Positions 22,501 through 33,966 of a stretch of DNA of 64,000 nucleotides are shown here, in pieces. Under the pieces are notes generated by a model. It did no database searches. It had not been told where the DNA came from and worked only from the letters and a program-made list of their open reading frames with translations. The stretch is from NCBI RefSeq assembly GCF_008831285.2, contig NC_045149.1, forward strand, positions 11,370,417-11,434,416. Reading direction: 5' to 3'. Source of the stretch: Nymphaea colorata. Lineage: Eukaryota > Streptophyta > Magnoliopsida > Nymphaeales > Nymphaeaceae. Positions within the stretch are counted from its first letter, which is position 1. Each line of letters starts with the position of its first letter. The translations under genes and the position numbers were made by a program.

Positions 22501-23422
22501 AAGTAGTTTTTGAAGAAAAATGCGTTCTTCAAAGCCTTGGTAGTAATGAAAAACGATGAACAATCTTGGCAGAAAAATTTTTCAAGTTCCTTTATAATTT
22601 TCTTGTTCTGCATCTTCTCTTCATCGAGAAGCACCACAAACATCATTTTGATCCTTGTCAGTAGAATCTTTCCAAAATAACATACAATTTAAAGACATAC
22701 ATCTATCTTTTCACAACTCGTACCCAATGCTCTAACAATTTTCTTTGTTTTAAATGGCATCGGTATTTGCACACCTGTAGGAAATGTTTCTTGCAACAAC
22801 TATAACAGTCTATCAAAATATTTATTACTACATCCGTGTATACACTTTTGTGAAATAACTGAATAATGAACAGCAACTTTGAGAATTCTTCACATCCAAG
22901 ATATAGTTCTTCTTTAACATCGTTTAGCAACCTTGCATATTCATTATTGTATATACCTTGATCTTCCATGCCATCATCTACATCTTCATCATCCTCATCT
23001 ATGTGAACTTCATCTAATGGTTGTATTCCAAAAACATCACTTATCAAATCGCCCATGTCTTCTTCATCACTTTTTATAGTTTCATCACTTTGAGTTGGTA
23101 GTACTGACTCACCATGACAATACCGAGTGTATAATTTTGGACGAAACCAATGCACATCAGGTGATCTACAACATTTCTTATTAGTTGAAATAAGCAGTTG
23201 TTATAGCTTTTACACGGACACCTAATTTTCCCATAAACTACAATACTATTTGCCATGACAAAGTTGATGAAGTCTCCAATACCTTTCACATATTCCATGT
23301 TTCTTCTAGAGAAAAAAGAAAAGGTGTTCATAACAATAGTATATTCAATTAAAATTCATAAGGTATAGTTAAACATGATTAAAAGTCTACCTGTCTTTCT
23401 CTATCCAATTTCGATCTTCCAT
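19600..23422 (-). pseudogene. CACTA (En/Spm) TNP2-like transposase, degenerate
   Basis: The start is probably ATG 23422 (MEDRNWIEKDR then a GT donor). Next come a transposase-associated zinc region (YVKGIGDFINFVMAN, IRCPCKSYNNC; about 23320-23200), an acidic linker and LLNDVKEELYLGCEEFSKLL (23155-22703), then the transposase core: SSKTTSEIKWHDE, SDGLNPLRNFSTSYS, YNLPPWMCMKQ (22366-22169), WNINDFPAYGDLSGW (22193-21900). C-terminal DUF4218-like IMIHLPIHLACE and YLAEESLTFCSWYL (21285-20853) and DUF4216-like YYGVITNIFEVEY (about 20050) follow, ending at 19600. Stops and frameshifts are spread throughout, so no functional protein is made. Exon limits are approximate. Confidence 0.88.
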
Positions 23423-25159
23423 CTTCAACGATCACCCTTTTTTAGTATAAGCTTTAACTGATAAAACTATAAATATTAGACACATAAGTTTAATAATATA
23501 TTGAAGTTACTACTTCATTAGGTCATAATAAATTTCTTCATGCATTTAAAAACACTACCTAAGATATGTAGATCAGTATAAACAAATGCCTGTCAATCAT
23601 GTATACATATGTATGTACATATACATATACAGTTCACAAGTAAAAAAAGTTAGGTTCTATACAGTCTATTTACTTGAGAATCATAGCCTTTCAATCAAAC
23701 CTATGAAAATGTCTTCATAGAAGTAGATGAATTGCAAAGCCAAAGAACTTAAAAACTTCATATATCACCTCCCCTTTCTCTTTATATTATGAAACTGATA
23801 TGAGGCCATAATTATAATTATTCTCAGTCATTATGCATCAGTGAGTAAAAATGCTACAGGGATATTGTAATTAAGCCATAGTTAAAGTGATTGGCAGCAA
23901 AGAAATTAAGCTATAATGATGGCTTTTCATTTCAACTTAAACTATTCATCCTTTCCTATAAATTTTTTATGAGTCACGCACACATAAAAAAGTAGTTTTC
24001 CTCATTAAATTTGTTTGAAGACAATAAAAAAGCAAACATACCTCCCCACGCCTTGCTTTGTTATACTGATGGACTGATGTTGAAGACAGCATTAGATGGA
24101 CCAGCTTTGTGATAGGTTCTGCATGAAATAGAATAAACAAGCACATGAACATTGCAATATTTCTAATATTTGATTATGTAGATAATAGAACAATGACACT
24201 TAATCAACGACTGCTATTTCAAAGCAAAAGGAACATTGGATGTATGACACGTCAAGCTCAACTAAAAGGATCAAAGGGATTGTATTCCTTCCTGTGAAAA
24301 CAATCTTCAAAAGAAGTTACAGAATGAATGGCTCGAAGTTAACTTGTAATATTTTCTTACAACGTACCTTTACTTTTTTTTAATGTAGATGAAAAAACAA
24401 ACACTAGATTCTGTGATCTCCTGTGCGGTGACAGCTGTGCATCCACACCCATTGTCAACGTGGTCTGAAGTTAGTAACTAATGAACTTGTTTAACAAGTG
24501 TAAAAGTATTATATGAGAGAGAAAGAGAGAGACAGACATAGAAATAGATTGACATGAATTGTTACATACACTCATAAATACATGGCTCAGAGCTCTAGAC
24601 ATGGAATGTATGGCCTGCTGCAGTTCTTGGCTCAGTGGCTTTGTAGAGATCTTTAATTTAGATTGGATATGACTAAAATCATTCCTTTAAAAGGACTATA
24701 ATTTACCATTATATTGCTGCCATTTGTGTGTATCTGTATTGATGATAATGGGGGGTGTGTGTGTGGGTACACATATACATATAGCAGGAACAATACAAAA
24801 TTAATTAAGTTTTAAAAGAATCATTTTCAGGATTAGAATTTTGGTGTTTAACAGAGAGAGAGCAAAAATATTTCAACATGACATAAAAATTATCTCAATT
24901 ATTTTCCAAAAGGGATTTCGTTTCACAAGTCCTAACAAAATAATCAAACATAAGTCAATTTGTGTTAACATCATTGACAGTGAACATAAGAACAAGATAT
25001 CCAGAGGTACATTATGTAACAGTGTCATATTACATGGCATCTTGGACAAGGTGTTAAGTTTCCTCGGAAACAATTTAGTAATCATATTTCAATGACAAGC
25101 GGATCACCTTGTACAGAGCTTGCCTAACATGAACTCAATCATAAAATGAGAAAAACAGA
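23423..25159. other. non-coding region 5' of the CACTA transposase
   Basis: AT-rich sequence expected to hold the CACTA 5' leader and 5' terminus, but no TAGTG end matching the one at 10271 was found. Simple GA and GT runs occur at about 24515 and 24755. Short ORFs at 23967-24152 and 24841-25095 have no recognisable similarity. Confidence 0.4.
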
Positions 25160-25315
25160 TCAGTGATGATTTGGATATTCTAATATCACTGGAAATGTAA
25201 TCAGCGGATCAAATTGAGTAGGTATTTGAGGACCATGCTCTAAAGAAGGAACAAACCTCAATTTAGAGTTCATTGTTTCACGTCTCTTGCGAAGCCATGT
25301 CTTCTTCAACTCATC
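25160..25315 (-). other. exon-like ORF, unidentified protein
   Basis: On the minus strand a pyrimidine tract ending TTACTTTTGTAG (a good 3' splice site) is followed by a 51-codon open segment beginning DELKKTWLRKRRETMNSKLR, continuing VPSLEHGPQIPTQFDPLITF, and ending in TGA at 25160. Codon use and the clear acceptor suggest a terminal coding exon. I recognise no family and found no preceding exon. It may be a piece of a captured host gene or part of a CACTA accessory gene. Confidence 0.35.
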
Positions 25316-26428
25316 CTACAAAAGTAATGAAATATGGGAATAGGCAACATGAAACATCTGTCAGGTACAGAAGCAGAAAGAAAAAATGTCTTTGATCAAA
25401 CAATAGAATGCTTGTAAAAGATGTGTTTTCCAAGGAAAACCTTATGCATGTTGAGTGTGCATTGAAGACGGCTTGTTTAGTAACGCAACCATTAATTGCG
25501 TTGGAGAAAGTTGGCAACAATACCAATGTATCATATTTTTGCATTGATAAATATCATAAATCTTACAGTGAAGAGTGTTTTTTATTCACATTATACAGCA
25601 AAATCCACATTACTTTCTTCTAGAGCAAAGAAATTTTTATGAAAAAAAGGGAAGGAAAACAAAATTTGAAATCTTCCCAGGAGACAAGCTACAACAAGTA
25701 ATTGGATTGATGAACTAGTAATCAATTGATCCATCAAACAAAACAATAAAAATATTTAGAGTAAACTTCTCCCAAACTTTCTAAAGCCTACCATTTTTTT
25801 GGCGCCTGAGACCTCAGAATTTTTTGGTAAACTACGAGGTCAAGACGTTCAACTTCATGATGATCAAGAGACAAATTGGATTTTGACAACATTATATTTA
25901 AAAACGGTTGTTTTTTCCGTATAAATTTTTATATATCAAGTTCCATCACACCGAAAACATTATTTCGAGGATTTTAATCCCTATCCGTCACGCACTAGAA
26001 AAAAGTCTTATCCATGGATATTTATCTCTTGGTAACAAATCCATAGATTTTAATCCATGGATTTTTGTCCACAAACTTTTGTATGTGACCACCAAATGGA
26101 CCCTTAGGTACCTAGATCCCAAAAGAACAAATGCAGCACTTATCTATCAAGTTACCATTTAAATGCCATAATTTTCTGGGTTTTTTTTCTAATTTCTTTC
26201 TGGCTGTCATTTATGGGTTTGAAATGTCTTCTCCCTGGAAATGAATCTATGACCAAAGGAATTTCTTCCAAGTTGAATGATCAACTTTCCTGAAACTACC
26301 TCTACTTGGAAAAGGTACTTCAGATTAGATGGCCTCAACGAGGTGTCAACTGCCACCTCTCCCTTGTAAAAGTCGATATGAAGTTCTGCTTCAAATCGCA
26401 AGCTTCGACCAAGGATGTGCAAAAAAAA
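25316..26428. other. intergenic DNA
   Basis: No gene is supported. A PIF-like right terminus (CCACCAAATGGACCC followed by TTA) is at about 26088-26105, but I did not find its left partner. The 115-codon minus-strand ORF at 26207-26551 overlaps the LCAT-like fragment and has no recognisable similarity. Confidence 0.4.
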
Positions 26429-26640
26429 AATTGTTGTAATAGTGACCCTGTCCTGCTCATTCCCGGATTTGGGGGGTTGCATCTTCACAGCTGTCAGTGA
26501 AAAGGGTCGACAATAAGAGCACGTTTGGGTTCGGCTGTTTGCTGCTTTCATGAATTCTGCACAAAGCTCTGGTCGCTTTTCGGCCCCTCCACTAGTGTGA
26601 CTGAAGAAAATCTTCCACCTTCAAGAATTGCTTCGCCGCT
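26429..26640 (+). pseudogene. LCAT/PDAT-like acyltransferase or phospholipase gene fragment
   Basis: The plus-strand reading CNSDPVLLIPGFGG resembles the oxyanion region near the N terminus of plant lecithin:cholesterol acyltransferase-like proteins (usual form DPVLLVPGIGGS). It is followed after one in-frame stop by FHEFCTKLWSLFGPSTS, which parallels the family's EFRTKLWSRFDPSTG at about the expected distance. The rest of the enzyme, including the serine and His/Asp active-site regions, is not present. I read this as a small exon fragment of an LCAT4-like gene, carried here by duplication or transposon capture. Confidence is limited because only two motifs match. Confidence 0.45.
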
Positions 26641-26779
26641 TGAAATTTTCATAGAGCTAGGAGATCATATACATATGTAGGTCTGATCTTGAATTGGAAT
26701 ATATTGCCATTTGCTGTAGAAAGGTATTATGGCCTAAAGGGTTTTACACCGAAAATGGATTCCTTTAAATAAACATTAA

Positions 26780-27023
26780 AGAATTAGCACCACCACGAGT
26801 GCCAGATCTGTGGGCACCAGTACTCAATACAATTGCAGAGTGTGCACAGCACCGGAGAAGTACCCAACACTGGTGCTAGAGGTAGTAGCACCATTCATAT
26901 CACTAATGTTGCGCCAAGGAACGCCATTCATGATTTTATAGGCGTGCAAAAGCACTAGTGTCAGTTAAGTTGTAGAATCACGGGTGTAAGTTTCTGCCAG
27001 TGATTTTTTTCACTGGTGTAGTC
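26780..27023. repeat. CACTA-like terminal region with CACCAGTG subterminal repeats
   Basis: Repeated words GCACCAGTA, CACTGGTGC, GCACTAGTGTC and CACTGGTGTAG occur in both orientations over 240 bases. The right end reads TTTTTTTCACTGGTGTAGTC, close to an inverted CACTA terminus but with TAGTC in place of TAGTG. It differs from the CACTACAAGAAAA end at 10271, so it belongs to another family. Confidence 0.45.
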
Positions 27024-27301
27024 CATTTTTGCCTTTTTTCAAAAATGTCCTCTGCCAATGCTCTACAATCATATTGCCTATATACGGCTCAAAACATCTA
27101 CAGGATATTTATGGATCACCTAAACTTATAGTTCAAAAGGCAACTGAAAAAGCATGAATCAGATTAACAAGTAAAAACAACTACCTTATTGTTGATGTTA
27201 GTTATGCCCCCAGATCGAAAAGACCTACTCCACACTAATTGACGAAATGTAATAGCAATAATGTTATCAGACAAAGGTCCCAAAAACTAAAGTTTCTGAT
27301 G

Positions 27302-27425
27302 CCCAACTAGGCACGAGCACAAGCTGGGTCGAGCTCGAGTCGAGCTTTTCAGGGTGAGCTCAAGCTCGATTCAATAGTTTGTGCCAAGCTCGAGCTCAAC
27401 TCGTTAGTCTGTGTCGAACTCAACT
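27302..27425. repeat. degenerate GAGCTCGA-rich repeat
   Basis: Repeated GAGCTCGA/GTCGAGCT words between TAGGCACGAGC (left) and AACTTGCCTA (right). It resembles the hAT-like MITE at 33467-33918 but is shorter, and no target duplication is visible. Confidence 0.5.
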
Positions 27426-29114
27426 TGCCTATGCGCATGCAACTCTGTTTCATAAATGGAGTTTCTGGAAACTCTAAAATAGAGAGCAATGACAATTTAG
27501 GGAAAATGATTGATGTCACCAATGCAGGCTGCAGCAGCATGCCAGTATTTGGAAACGTAGATGATCTCACCAAACAAGGCTGGAGACAGTTTCACTCTGG
27601 TTCCCTTCACCATAACCTTCAGTTTAAAAAAAAGAAAATAAATAAATAAATTAGAAAATATGTAAACGAAATCGTGAAAACTTATCGTGGGTCTGCTGTC
27701 ATCATGTAATGCCCTTGCCGAACAAGGCCGATTACATCCCCATCCACGAAAACCCTCATCCAAAGGGGAGAAAACCTATAAAAATAAAAGAAATAAACAA
27801 AATAATAAATAAGCAATAGACATATTAAAAACCCACCATGGGTTACCTACTACCTTTGTACCATAGTGGGTCGCAGCCTCAGAGGCGTCGGTGGCATGCT
27901 AACCGCCGGAGATGGCTGGGAGGGTTGTGGAGCCCAAGGTTTGGGAGAAGAGGAGGAATGAAGAGAGAAAGGGAGAGAAACGAAAGGAAGATAACGTCCC
28001 ACCTTTACGAGTTCAAATTTGTTCTTTGACACGTACTTCGTATTAGTGAAACTGTTGGTCTTTCCTAAACATAACTTGCCTCACGCCAGAGATGAGTCAT
28101 GGGGTGGCAATGTACACTTTTGCATGCCTTTTTGAGTTATCCATTCATCACTCTTTATTCTACCTGCAACTAGACAATTACAAAATTCTTGGAAGTGCTT
28201 GTGGTACTTCTTCACCAGACCTCATTATTTGTCCAACGCTGCCATTCTAATTTGGTTGCATATGATGATTACACCTCATTATGTTCCTTTTCTCCATGTT
28301 TATATGGCCATTATGCTGAACGAAATCGCAGAGGGGATCCATCAAGGGCAATTGGTTTAGACGACTCTGCTTCTTCAACTTGCATTTTTCATTTTTTTCA
28401 ACAAGTCTTTGTGTATCACAAGTTGTCCTTTATTAGAAAAGAAATGCATCACATATAGCACGAAAAATGTGTTCAATGTTGGGTATCTTTATTAGAGTTT
28501 AAAATATTTGACTGTTCTTTCACTTGACTTGAATGCGTTGCGTTTTACGTGGATTCTTATTGTTAACAGAAGAGTCATATTAAAATGAGATATTAGGAAC
28601 TCTCTTCGTTAAAAGACAATTTCAAATGCATGTGAGGATGAAATAGATAGTGGGACCATGTGGCCAAAACCTAATATCTCAAGTGGATATGAGGTCTTCA
28701 ATGAACTTTAGTCACTCTTGAATCCCTGATGTCAGACTCAAGATAAACAAATGCCCATTTTACGTGAACAGACTTAGAAAAATATTAGAAGAGCTTATGT
28801 AGTTTATTTCTCAAGGTGGTTAGTAAATTTTTTACTGAATTAATAAATCTTTAAGTTTGATGCCGAATCAACTAATAATATAAGTTGAGATATGGTACAT
28901 TAGCCTATGAAGATAATAAATTTGAACTGCGTTTTAAAATTCATCATGCATGCCTTTTTATTGAAGAAGTGAAAGTTGCAGAAAAATTTTGTATTGCTAG
29001 AATTGTAACCAAGTGTTTCTGCCTAAATTGAAACAAATAAACATGTGAGAGCCAAACTTGAAGATTGAGCAACATCAATTCTTCCAACATGTAGTCTGCC
29101 CTTTTATATGTATA

Positions 29115-29165
<51 letters not shown>

Positions 29166-29680
29166 ACTAATTTGATTCTAAAGTTCAATATATTTCATCA
29201 ATTGTCTGATAAAAGAGAAAGTACAAGAGAAGGCAATTGTCAAAGAGGAGGACCAGGTGATATTTTCTTTCTCAAGCTAGCAAACTAAAGTGTTTGGGTC
29301 TTATGATGCTCAATACTTACACTACAGTTTGACATTGTTATGCATTACAAAAAGATTCTTTGAGATAATGTCATTCATTTCTACAACATATGACATGTGA
29401 TCTGCTTTTGTCCTCTTTTGGCCAATTCTGGGAAACATGACAAGATAAGTATCGTGGTGATTTTACTGATCACCGAGTTCCTTGATCCATGCAAGCAGAC
29501 CATCACAAGGTCTGTCCCTGCAGAGTAATGAAATTAATTTTCATGTCGCTAGTTTTAGCTTGTGCAGCAAAATGTAGGGCTTGTTCACTTATGGAAAGAA
29601 TTGGAGACCTTTTGCAATTGCCTTTGTTTTTTTTCCTTTTGTTCTCTATTCCTTTCTTAGGGTGGGTTGATAAGTCTTGC
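27426..29680. other. intergenic DNA
   Basis: No gene supported. ORFs at 27425-27649, 27497-27763 and 28189-28458 have no recognisable similarity. A TG/AG microsatellite is at 29115-29166. Confidence 0.45.
29115..29166. repeat. compound (TG)n(AG)n microsatellite
   Basis: TG repeats from 29115 to 29138 pass directly into AG repeats to about 29166. Confidence 0.95.
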
Positions 29681-30095
29681 TGAAGTGTAATCACCTCAAA
29701 TTTTTTTAAAAGACTACGTTATTTTACCCAAATACAAAACCCAAATTTAAACGCAAGATTCAAATCTAAAATCCAACTCTCAGATCCAAATTCAATCCAG
29801 AATCCAAGTTTAGATTTGAATAGAGCATTTGAAACTCAAAATCCAAAATTGAGCTCAAAAAAACAAAGTCTAGTGCTATAAGCATCGTGTGCACGTGCAT
29901 AGAGTGCTCCCTTGTTTTACGCTTCATCCTCACACCAAAATATGTTTTTGAAGCTTAAAATGAAACTGACCACTCTTTTGATAGAAAAAAAAAACAGTTT
30001 TATACACTTTTTAAATAAATTAAACAAAAAATAAATAAATTGTTATGCTTTTATAGAAAGATCCTTATTTCATAAAAAGTTAAAAAAAAAAGTTT

Positions 30096-30212
30096 GCACG
30101 TCCCGCGATGCATAGTCGCGCGACCGGGTGTCGCACTACGCGATCACTACAGCGATAGCGTTACGCGATCGCTGCAGTGCGCGGCAGCACCTTGCGCGCT
30201 GCCGCATGCATT
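30096..30212. repeat. CpG-rich block inside LTR copy 2
   Basis: This stretch is dense in CG dinucleotides (words such as GCGATCGC, TACGCGATC, GTCGCGCGACC) in an otherwise AT-rich LTR, with a small hairpin GCGGCAGC (30181-30188) / GCTGCCGC (30198-30205). It has no counterpart in LTR copy 1. Confidence 0.7.
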
Positions 30213-30253
30213 TTCCCACCGTCGGGTGCTGTTGTGCCTGGCCTCGAGCAGGG

Positions 30254-30935
30254 GCCCCTTTTCTTACAAAATCAGCCCTTGGGGGTGGTTTTTTATTTTT
30301 ATTGGGTAGGCATTAGCCCCGCCCACACCCCAAAGGGGTATTTGCAGGGCTAAGCGCCAATCCACTCACTCAAGACCTTTTTTTTAGAAAAATTTTTGAA
30401 AATAATTCAATATTATTTAAAAGTCGCATGAAAATATTGTGAAATTCAAAAAAAATCAAATTTTGAGTCTTAGCTCCAAAATTCCATATAAATACCCTCA
30501 CAATCCCCCCTCTTGAGTATGAGCTAGTCCTTGGAGAAACTCTAGTATTCTCACTTGAAGACTTAGGGTTTTTGTCTTACCTCTCTTCTCCCTTTTCTTG
30601 CAAAACCGGCCCTTGGGGGTCGTTTTTTTATTTTTTTTGGTAGGCATTAGCCCTACCCACACCTGAAAGGGGTATTTGCAGGGCTAAGGGCCAATCCACT
30701 TACTCAAGACTTATTTTTTAGAAAAAACTTTGAAAATAATTCAAAATTCTTTAAAATTCGCATAAAAATATTATGAAATTCAAAAAAATCAAATTTTGAG
30801 TTTTATCTCCAAAACTCCCTAAAAATACGCTCACAATTCCCCCCTCTTGGGTATGAGCTAGCCCTTGGAGAAACTCTAGCATTCCCACTTGAAGACTTAG
30901 AGTTTTTGCCTTAGCTCTCTTCCTCAATTTCCCTC
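30254..30935 (+). repeat. 334-bp tandem duplication spanning the LTR core promoter
   Basis: The segment from CCTTTTCTTACAAAATCAGC to the TTAGGGTTTTT after the TATA box is repeated with an offset of 334 bases (for example GCCCTTGGGGG at 30275 and 30609). The first copy keeps TATAAATA at 30487; in the second the equivalent reads TAAAAATA. Confidence 0.85.
30487..30494 (+). promoter_or_regulatory. TATA box of LTR copy 2
   Basis: TATAAATA in the same context as 15775-15782 in the first LTR, about 45 bases upstream of CTTGGAGAAACTCTAG. Confidence 0.6.
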
Positions 30936-33138
30936 TTCCTCTTCCTCTTTTCATTTTCCCCTTCTTCTCCAACTTGGAGCAAGCTTCATCAAGCTACAAC
31001 TCTCTTGGAGACATCGTTTTCATCTTCTTGGAGCTTCACTCAACGGGATCTAGGATTGTTTCAAGCTAAGGTATTCATTTTTCCTAAAGTCGTTCTCATT
31101 AGAGGTATGTAATCATCTCATTCCATTTTTTTATTTCTTCTGCTTTTCATCTTTCCATGGTCATATGAGATAGCTCTTAAACTTCTAATTTAGAGACAAT
31201 GAGCTATGATAGAGTGCACCGAGAGCATGAGAAGATGACATGATATTTCATTTTATGATTAAATCGTGTTCTCTTTTCTTGAATATAGCCTCGTTTTGGT
31301 TCCTTTGTTTCTTTCATTCTTTGTCTCCCCACGACCATATAAGATAGTCTTCAAATCTTTATTTTAGAATCAAGAAGATATTCTTGAGTGCACCAGTAGC
31401 ATGAGAATGAGAAGTAGTCCTTCATTTTATGATTAAATCATGCTTTTTCTTTTCTTGAATATAGTCTTGTTGTTGTTACCTTATTTTCTTTTCTCTTCAT
31501 CTCCTCATGGCCTTATGATTGAATCATGTTTTCTCTTTTCTTGAATTACTTTATTTCAAGATATTATCTATACATAGTTGTTTGATTTTTCATTTGTATG
31601 TGAATGAAAGGTGAGAATGAGTGTGTGGTTTGGGACTCTTTATTCTTATGTTAATTTTTTATGTTGGGGTCTGTCCAACCTGGGGAAAACCCTCACGAAT
31701 GTGTACATGTTAATATGCATTTTCATGTCATTTTGCGTTAGTTTCTTTTTAATCATCCGCTTATGAACCCTAATGAACGTCTTATCGTGTGGTTTGACTT
31801 TCTTCTATACCCAACGATGAAATAAACATATTCCTTTGTAACAAATGAAATAACTATATTTTATGTTTATATATATAAATATTTGAGATCATGTTTTCCA
31901 AAACATTTTTGAAAGAACCCTCTATTCATTAATTGAATTAAATCAACAAAACAATCAGCCATGAACAACAAAAGGAGAATGGGCTGGTCTACCCTTAACT
32001 CAAGATATCGAGCTGCTTCTGATGACTGTAGTAACTTCATGTTTGCATCTCTAAAAATTATTTTTGTTTTTTGGTTTTTTGAGTGCTTCAGAAAAATGAA
32101 GTTTTATTTTGAAAGTAGGAAAGAAAGGGACTCGTCCGTCGGTACGAGGATCAACCGTTCCCGGCGCCTTTACCAGGGTTAATTAATCCAAGGGCTATGT
32201 TTATTATTTATGCATTTCATTTTAGGTTAAAGATCTTTTCACTCTATATGCGGTGTAGTGTTTGAGAAAATGTTGATGATTTCATGTTTCAAGATTTTGA
32301 GAGAGTTTTAAAGAATCTCTTGAGAGTATAAAACATTTTGATTTTGAAAAATTCTTATAAATATTTGGAAAACTTTGGAGATATCTTCTTGAAGTCGTTT
32401 TAGAGTTCTCTTAAGACTTTAAGTAGGTTTGAGACGGTTACTACCTAGTTAGAGCTCCATCTCCTATTACTTAAATTCTTTGGAGTGGTGCTTGTGATCA
32501 CAAGTGATATTAAGTGAGGGTGAATCCACAGATGCATTGATCCTATATGATTAGAAAAGAGCAAAATATTCTTACCACAACATTCATCTAAAAGCATTCC
32601 TACCATAACATATATCTAAGATTTTTGTTTTATAGTTAACATAAATATTTTTACCATGAAAGAAAAGTTTTTGAAATTGTATTGGGGTTGTAGACCATCT
32701 AGCATGAATCCAATATTGGGTCATTACTTGAGTTTTGGCCTCTTAGAAGTTGGTAAATAAAAGATCATGAAAAAAATATCTAAAAGAATGGAAAAGATGA
32801 AATACTTTCATAAAAAGAAAGAGAGAGAGAGAGAAAAAGGAATACTTCAAAGATCACTAGATGAAAGATTTTTGAAAGAGGAGGAGATACATATTCTTTA
32901 TATGTATGTATATATAAGTATATAAGCTTTTGACAATAAGGTCTTAATTTCAGTAGAAAGGAAAAATGGAATTTTATGTACAAAAAAAAAGAAACTTTTA
33001 AGAAAGAGAGAAATAAAGGGAAATAGAAAAAGATACACATACATATGTATATACTATCACATATACACATATATGAAAGTTTGTAAAAATGACATCGATT
33101 TGAATAAAAAGAGAGATTTTAGAGGAAAGAAAATGGAG

Positions 33139-33140
<2 letters not shown>

Positions 33141-33185
<45 letters not shown>
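33141..33185. repeat. (AT)n microsatellite
   Basis: Uninterrupted AT repeat of about 45 bases inside the inverted LTR half. The shorter equivalent in LTR copy 1 is at 17093-17113. Confidence 0.95.
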
Positions 33186-33190
<5 letters not shown>

Positions 33191-33466
33191 AATTTGTAGA
33201 TGAAGGCATGTGACTTGAAAAGAGAAATAAAAGATTATAGAGATAGAAAATAAGACATTCATATATATACACATTATATGAAAATTTTTAAAAATAAAAT
33301 ATGAAAACATAGAGAGAGAAGGATGAAGAGAATCATCATGTACATATATATGTATATAACATGTATATACATGTATGTCTTCATGAGATTAAACATCAAA
33401 GAAATGACTTAAAATAACCGACTTCAAGTTTAATGTAGGTTGGAGAGGAGCTTGGACTCATGCAAG

Positions 33467-33918
33467 TAGGGCTGCACAACGAGTCGAGCCAGCTCGGGCT
33501 CGACTCGAACTTGCCCGGTTAAACTCGGCTCGAGCTCGACTCGTTTATAAACGAGTCGAGTTCGAGCTTACAATGAAACTCGAATGAGTAAACGAGTCGA
33601 GTTCGAGTTTTAAGAACTCGACTCGTTTATACTCGACTCGACTCGTTTATACTCGACGAGTAAACAAATTTCATCCCACGTCATGAAATTTACTAGATAT
33701 TTTAAAAAGAAGGATCATATTTTTAAAAAGAAGGATCATATTTTATTTAGACGAGCTAATCGAGTTAATCGAGTCGAGCTCGAGCTCGACTTTATTTAAT
33801 CGAGTCGAGCTCGAGCTTGTGTTAGGTAGCTCGACTCGAGTTCGAGCTCGAGCTCGTTGAGTCGAGTCGAGCTCGAGCTGGGCAAGCTCGAGCTCGACTC
33901 GGCTCGTGTACAGCCCTA
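33467..33918. mobile_element. hAT-like MITE rich in GAGCTCGA repeats
   Basis: 452 bp, ends TAGGGCTGCACAACGAG and (reverse complement) TAGGGCTGTACACGAGCC, flanked by a perfect 8-bp target duplication CATGCAAG (33459-33466 and 33919-33926). The interior is packed with subterminal words CGAGCTCGA, GAGTCGAG and CTCGACTCG. LTR copy 1 holds the empty site as CTTGCATG at 16795-16802. No coding capacity; related elements are at 37767 and, degenerate, at 27302, 47885 and 49632. Confidence 0.9.
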
Positions 33919-33966
33919 CATGCAAGAGCCTAAGATAAGTCTCCAAAGCCAATTCTGCTTCTTTCA

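Larger units (their letters stand above)
29686..31925 (+). mobile_element. long solo LTR copy 2, 5' part
   Basis: Starts TGTAATCACC preceded by TGAAG (29681-29685) and parallels 14963 to about 16760 of the first LTR. Shared landmarks include the TATAAATA box, CACTTGAAGACTTAGGGTTT, GTCCAACCTGGGGAAA and CACGAATGTGTACATG. It lacks the 71-bp array; instead it has a GC-rich block (30096-30212) and a 334-bp tandem duplication. Its 3' part is found next door in the opposite orientation. Confidence 0.8.
31926..33966 (-). mobile_element. inverted 3' half of solo LTR copy 2 with flank
   Basis: From 33966 leftward the minus strand parallels 16765-17985 of LTR copy 1 and ends GATGCAAACA at 32040, directly followed by TGAAG (minus strand of 32035-32039). 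That is the same target duplication found at 29681-29685. About 114 bases of flanking DNA (31926-32039) are included in the inversion. The breakpoints lie at AATTAATT palindromes (31924-31938 and 33968-33977). A hAT-like MITE (33467-33918) interrupts it. The conserved GC-rich block is at 32136-32149. Confidence 0.85.

Noticed and set aside
33119-33310. ORFs with Ile-Tyr repeats here and at 38695, 42587 and 60016
   Set aside because: They are translations of TA microsatellites.
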